This document shows, in pieces, positions 59,388 through 64,000 of a DNA stretch of 64,000 nt. The stretch's first letter is position 1, and each line of letters begins with the position of its first letter. The notes under the pieces are model-generated. The model ran no database searches. It was given only the letters and a program-made list of their open reading frames with translations, and had not been told where the DNA came from. A program made the translations under genes and the position numbers. Source of the stretch: Antedon bifida (lineage: Eukaryota; Echinodermata; Crinoidea; Comatulida; Antedonidae); NCBI GenBank assembly GCA_963402885.1, contig OY727096.1, positions 30,795,820 through 30,859,819 of the forward strand. Reading direction: 5' to 3'.

Positions 59388-59490
59388 ATGCCGTCGTACA
59401 TAAACGACAAATTTGGACATGAATTTCAACAACCTTTTTTCCGTGTTGGAAGCGAAACACGTCATAAGGAATATGTATCTATTAAAGGAG
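59388..59490 (+). CDS. Candidate first coding exon, product unknown
   Basis: ATG at 59388 with A at -3 opens 34 codons reading MPSYINDKFGHEFQQPFF, RVGSETRHKEYVSIKG, and then a good donor GGAG|GTAAGA, leaving phase 1. An in-frame stop lies about nine codons upstream, so this would be the true N-terminus. The octamer ATGCAAAT 31 bases before the ATG could be a promoter element. I do not recognise the peptide, there is no signal peptide or membrane segment, and I found no following exon in the last 4.5 kb. The opposite strand is also open (130 codons), so a chance frame is possible. Confidence 0.3.
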
Positions 59491-61584
59491 GTAAGATTAA
59501 TCACGATTATCCATTTAATGAATCTGGTGTTTCGAAACGCAGAGGCAGAAGAGCAGGTAGACACTGCCGACGGCCAAATCGTTCCCGAGTTACATGTTGT
59601 TTTTAACGTTTTTTAAAGAAAACAATTTCCACAACTAGTAGTATAACACTCGTTGAGATACCTCTTAGTGATACTGTCAGATTAATTCCGAAATTAACTT
59701 GATTGATTATTGGAAAAAATGTTCAAATGAAAATTCCAGTTTATTTAAGTATTGTATGAGTGTGAGGCATAGAACCGACTGGTCATCTTTCAATTAATAT
59801 CAGAACTAACTCGAATAAAGATAACCATTTCAATAAAGCAACAAATGTTAATGCTCATCGTTCAATTTCACATCAACCTTTAGAAATGTGAGAACGTGTG
59901 TAAAAACTATTGTTTATATTATTTCTATATACACAATGTAACATCTGATGACGCATGACATAAAAGTAAATCACGTCACGACCTGACGAATGCAAATGAA
60001 GTCAATTTTAATATTTGCGTCTTTTGCATCATGTCTAGTGGCGTAACATGGCTTTGTGAAAGTTAATACGATTTTCTAGAGGTGATAGTATAACTATAGG
60101 TCTGTCGGTTAGATTATGATTTATTAGACCTAATTATTATATAATTTTTGTAATTTGTATGGATCACACAACCGAAAAAGACAGACATGTCGTTAAAAAA
60201 CATAGTGAGTTACGGATATGAATGTGGAAGCTTTTCAACTGAGTTGATGAGTTGAATAATATTCCAGTTTGATTTAAAGTGAATTTACCTAACTATCTTG
60301 ATATCCATGTCTATAGTTTAATCGGCTGAAATGCCTTCATTCATCGAATCCTTTCAATTTTCTAAATATTCTCATTTTAAATTCGAAATTTATTTATTTT
60401 AATCTGAATAAGGGGATTGTAAACTGTAAGCATTTACAAGTGCATTGAGCACCTTTTGCGGAGAAGTCCGCATTATAAATCTCAGTTATTATTACCAGTG
60501 AACTGGCTTTTTAAAAAATTTTGTTGGAAGTAAATAAATTGATTTTGAAATGAAATGGAAACGTTGCATTGAAATGTGATATATAAGTATCATTTACAAT
60601 GATCACGTGATTTAAGATTAATATACGATATTGATTACTTGTTTCATACACACATTATATAATGATTGCCGATGGTGAGCCCCCAAAATACGTGGTACTC
60701 TCAAATTAGTTGCGCGAAAATAATTAACAATGTACCTTCATTGACACGAACTAGTTATTATACAGTAGGCTGATCAAAGGCTTTAGATATTACACTAAAA
60801 TGACAATTATTATCACGTGTCCTGCTAAAATATGTTTCAGTTCAGTTCACTATTTTATTATACTATGTATCCTATTAACTGAGTATTATACTTATTGGTC
60901 CGCGAAGAAATTGAAATTTTGAAATAATTAAAAACAATGGCCTAAACAATGCTTTCGATTTGCTCGAATAAAAACATATATTTGTTATATTGGATAATCC
61001 TTTCTAACGAAAATATTTTCCGCGTAATCTTCAAAGGTTTAAGATAATCCAGGGAAGAGTAAGATTAATTTCACTCTTTTTCCCTGGACAGACTCTCAAA
61101 AAGTTTGAAGAAAATTAAAAGTGAGATTGTGATGATCAGGTTTATAGAAACACATTGTAGGCCTAGTCTTGTATCGTTGTAGAGCTTTCTACATCCATAT
61201 TGTATACACTTACGAACTAGTCAATACATCTTTAGTTAAACTTAATACTAATAATCTTTAGAGAAAGTAAACAAACTATTAGTAACTTATGCATGTATGT
61301 ATGCAGCGCGTACCTAAAGAGTAATTTGTATAATGAGTGGTCTAGAGATTGGACAATCCTACCAAAAAGGGCCGAATCGCCTCAACATTATTTTCCTAAT
61401 ACTGTCTTCACCACAACCCTAACTTAAACACTGATACCATATAAACACAAACAGACATCTATTTGATGATATTATCATATCATTAAATAGATTATAATTA
61501 TTATGTTTTTCAATCATAAATGTTGAATTTTACTTTTTAATCAAATTTAAAATATAACGTACTTCAACACATTCGTTAGTAACG
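59491..61584. other. Spacer, nothing firm
   Basis: If the exon before it is real, this would be its first intron. At 60405-60500 lies a SINE-like 3' end (TGCATTGAGCACCTTTTGCG, ATTATAAATCTCAG, then ATT words). The rest is plain AT-rich DNA. Confidence 0.4.
60405..60500 (+). repeat. Retroelement 3' end fragment
   Basis: GTGCATTGAGCACCTTTTGC, then GCATTATAAATCTCAG and ATTATTA. This resembles the 3' ends of tRNA-derived SINEs of marine invertebrates (GAGCACC..., TATAAAT, simple tail). No head is visible. Confidence 0.4.
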
Positions 61585-61615
61585 TTTCGTCGACAACCTG
61601 TCGTCTTCTTCGTAT
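61583..61615 (-). ncRNA. Hammerhead-like hairpin, second locus
   Basis: On the minus strand GAAGACGACAGG, TTGTCGACGAAACGTT: a CGACA/TGTCG stem with a three-base loop followed by GAAACGTT, a good match to the GAAA core block. The first core block (CTGATGA) is only partly kept. Nearly the same hairpin is at 2345-2372. Read as a relic of a Penelope-like element; activity is not claimed. Confidence 0.35.
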
Positions 61616-61774
61616 GTGTATCTTTAAAAAGTAAATTCACGACTTAATTGTAACGAGACGTCAGAAATAAAGATATTTGTAGTACTGTACGTTATTGTGG
61701 TTTTAAAAAAATCAACACTTAATGTAATAATAATAATATGGTAAATTTACGAATGTTAATATCATTACAAACAA

Positions 61775-61892
61775 GGCCATATACATGGCTGCAGTCGCGT
61801 GCTCAAATTTGTTTACCGACAGACCAACCGACCGACATAGTGAGCTGTCGAGTAGCGTTGCACGCGACTAAAAACAGGTATATGTCACGGCC
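61775..61892 (+). mobile_element. Family B MITE, copy 5 (best ends)
   Basis: Left GGCCATATACATGGCTGCAG, then TCGCGTGCTCAAAT. The middle has GTTTACCGACAGACCAACCG and ACATAGTGAGCTGTCGAG. The right end is TTGCACGCGACTAAAAACAG, GTATATGTCACGGCC. Outer GGCCATATAC and GTATATG...GGCC are inverted as well, so the element may extend to both GGCC blocks. Confidence 0.75.
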
Positions 61893-64000
61893 TTTTCTTT
61901 CTGATATCTTTACTTTAGCACAACTTTTTTTTTAGATACAATACAATCAAAGTGTGGAAGCACTAACACCAGGAATACTATTTCCTAAGCTATGAAAATC
62001 GAAAACGTACGATTTCGTCTCGTAATTAAACCAGAAGATGTGGCGTCGTTAAGAAATAATTCCTTATTACATCAAGCTTGATATATTATGAGCACATTCT
62101 CTAGTCTGAAGGATAGTCTAGGGGATAGTGAATAATTGCTAAAATGATGATTTGATCCTTGTCTTTAAATTCGACGATCTATCTATGTTGCGCATGCGTA
62201 ATAGTGGTGGTGGTAATAACGAGGGTGCATAAGCTAGTTGATATCCAAAGGCATTCCATCTCAGCAAATAATAACAATGGTTTCTTCCTAACAAACAATA
62301 TTAAACCAGGGAAAAGTTAATTTAAACGATTTGTTCCTATCCTAAGCAGAAACAAAATCTGTCACTATTTCTCCTCTTCGTTGATCGTCAGACCGCTGCG
62401 CGGCTTACAGTTTCCTTTTTTAATGCAAATACATTATTTATTTGTAAGATAAGACGAGTTATAAATAAATATTAAGTTATTAGGGCAAAATAATATCACA
62501 TAAATGTCTAAATGATTAGTAGAGTAATAATAAAAAGAAAACCGACAGTATTTATTTCCATTGGTCATATATTTTCTAATGAAGATGCCTTATACATACT
62601 GTTATTCATATTAATATATTTTTTTCTTCGAATTCGGTTGTTGTTGATTCCTTGATTTGTTTACACGTCTACAGGACAATGTAAAATGATTGATCTTCTT
62701 ATTTGATTGGATGGGCGTGCCAGTAATGTTTCAGTGCATTTTAATCTCCTTGAACGGTCAAGAGACGGATATTTTCAGTTCTACGTTGTTTCATATTTGT
62801 AATACAATTATCCAAATTTAATGACGTTTACTTTCATCATATCACCGTGACTGACTACATGTTATACATGCCCTGAAAGTCACTAGAATCCTTTGATATT
62901 TTATTTATTTTCATCCATTTATATGGATTGCCATAATGTTATATGTATTACAGAAAATGTTTTTTTTCTCGTTGTGGCGTAAACACCATTTTTATTCACC
63001 TTAATACATAGGCATCACCCTAAAATCTTAATCATATTATTTTGTTACTTTCTAATGTTTTTTATCATTACGATTTGACCAACTTCATCAGTGGTAGGCC
63101 TGTAATATTTTTACATTTTGTAAATTCACTTATATTCCATATTACCTCCTCCTTTTTCATTAATTTTCTTATATTTTTTATAGGCCTACTACACTTACAA
63201 AAGAAGTTTAAAACGAAAAATAAAAGTTAACACAAAACAGATAATGTTTTGCTTAAGTTAATAGAATGAGCTACGCTTTTTTTAAACTTGAAACGGACAA
63301 ATTGCACAACATACTGAAATAGCTACGAAATGCATTCGCTTTGAAATCAAATTTATTATTTGTATCAGTGACAGTGACACTTGGCAGTTGCTAGATAATA
63401 ATTTAAATCTTCACAAAGAAGATGTACAAGTGTAATTTTCAAAATCCAACAACAAGGCAGAGAATTTAAGGGCTGTAACTTTTTGAATTACGTGTAAGTA
63501 AGTAAGTGTATCTTAAATTAAATGAATGTGTTTGGTAACAATCAATTTTAATATTAATAAAGAAAAACAACAATAAAAATACATTAAAACTGTGATTAAA
63601 AGCAGAAAATATGAGATCGAAGAAAGAAAAAATGCAGTAAGACATCTTTTAAAATGTGTATTCAGTATAGAAACATGGTAAACAAAATAACATTATATAT
63701 TTTGACCAGGAAAGCAACAAACAAACAATTTCCCACTTTCACATTTCCGTTGGGTTTCTAAAGAAATGCAAGCGACGACATTTTGTTGTTAAAATAATAC
63801 AACTTTTCATAAGGTTTCGTTGTGTTGATAAATGTTGCTAATTTGTAAATATCATAATTATATTTAAATGTAATAAGCACATTTTATTTCCTGTTTGTTT
63901 GTAATCCAGCCATGTTAGGATAAAAGATGATCAGTAATGCATGTATTACTCATCGCGTTATCTAATAAATAATACACACATTTATTTATCTTGTTGTTAC
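61893..64000. other. Intergenic or intronic spacer, nothing recognised
   Basis: AT-rich to the window end. The only raised-GC piece is 62380-62410 (GATCGTCAGACCGCTGCGCGG), without a frame. TAGGCCTA at 63181. Confidence 0.45.

Noticed and set aside
59172-59564. 130-codon minus-strand frame ending in Thr-rich sequence
   Set aside because: The last third derives from a T/G-rich simple region, and no homology was recalled. The + strand reading at 59388 with its donor looked more exon-like, though still weak.
1-64000. tRNA or rRNA genes, and retroviral, LTR or Polinton fossils
   Set aside because: GGTTCRA-type B boxes were found only within SINEs. No rRNA blocks and no gag, integrase, capsid or envelope motifs were recognised; the RT pieces seen are of the non-LTR type.

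Overview
The window looks like AT-rich animal nuclear DNA, about two thirds A+T by eye, with very large introns, long gene-poor stretches and many small decayed mobile elements. The two recognisable genes, the tRNA-derived SINE style and frequent copies of the palindrome TAGGCCTA fit a marine deuterostome. An echinoderm or close relative is my best guess; this is inference, because nothing here fixes the species.

Layout. From 1 to 19.2 kb lies the 3' end of a RagC/RagD-type GTPase gene on the + strand. Its penultimate coding exon is at 10602-10750 and its last at 19021-19187, separated by an 8.3 kb intron. No exon is visible in the first 10.6 kb, so that part is read as upstream intron. The introns carry a 48-copy 30-bp minisatellite (11731-13187), a looser minisatellite (8731-9680), a minus-strand SINE, MITE-like elements and a G-rich run. 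From 19.2 to 42.3 kb there is no gene I can name. This stretch holds tandem repeats, decayed LINE reverse-transcriptase ends (22.9 and 27.4 kb), an element with perfect 21-bp inverted ends (28.9-29.3 kb), two tRNA-derived SINEs (35.3 and 37.6 kb), a possible CTCF/ETS regulatory cluster at 36.07 kb, and a 3 kb strand-asymmetric G/T-rich tract with a 61-bp tandem repeat (38.4-41.4 kb).

At 42301-43320 on the minus strand sits one intact 339-residue class A G-protein-coupled receptor in a single coding exon, most like the bombesin/endothelin-type peptide receptors. From 43.3 to 64 kb no other firm gene is seen. There is a LINE RT fragment at 48.7 kb, more MITE copies, and a candidate first coding exon at 59388-59490 with a good splice donor but no recognised product.

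Interspersed families seen more than once: family A (about 150 bp, ends with CTGTCTACACTATCAAACT, seven copies); family B (GTCGCG-type inverted ends around a CGGT/ACCG run, five copies); a GACGCAACGC-type element (two); a tRNA-derived SINE (three). Three minus-strand motifs resemble hammerhead-ribozyme cores of the kind carried by Penelope-like elements. No retroviral, LTR or Polinton fossil was recognised.

The two genes are functionally unrelated: RagC/D acts in amino-acid sensing upstream of mTORC1 at the lysosome, and the receptor in peptide signalling at the cell surface. All identifications come from reading the sequence and from memory of the families; no search was run.
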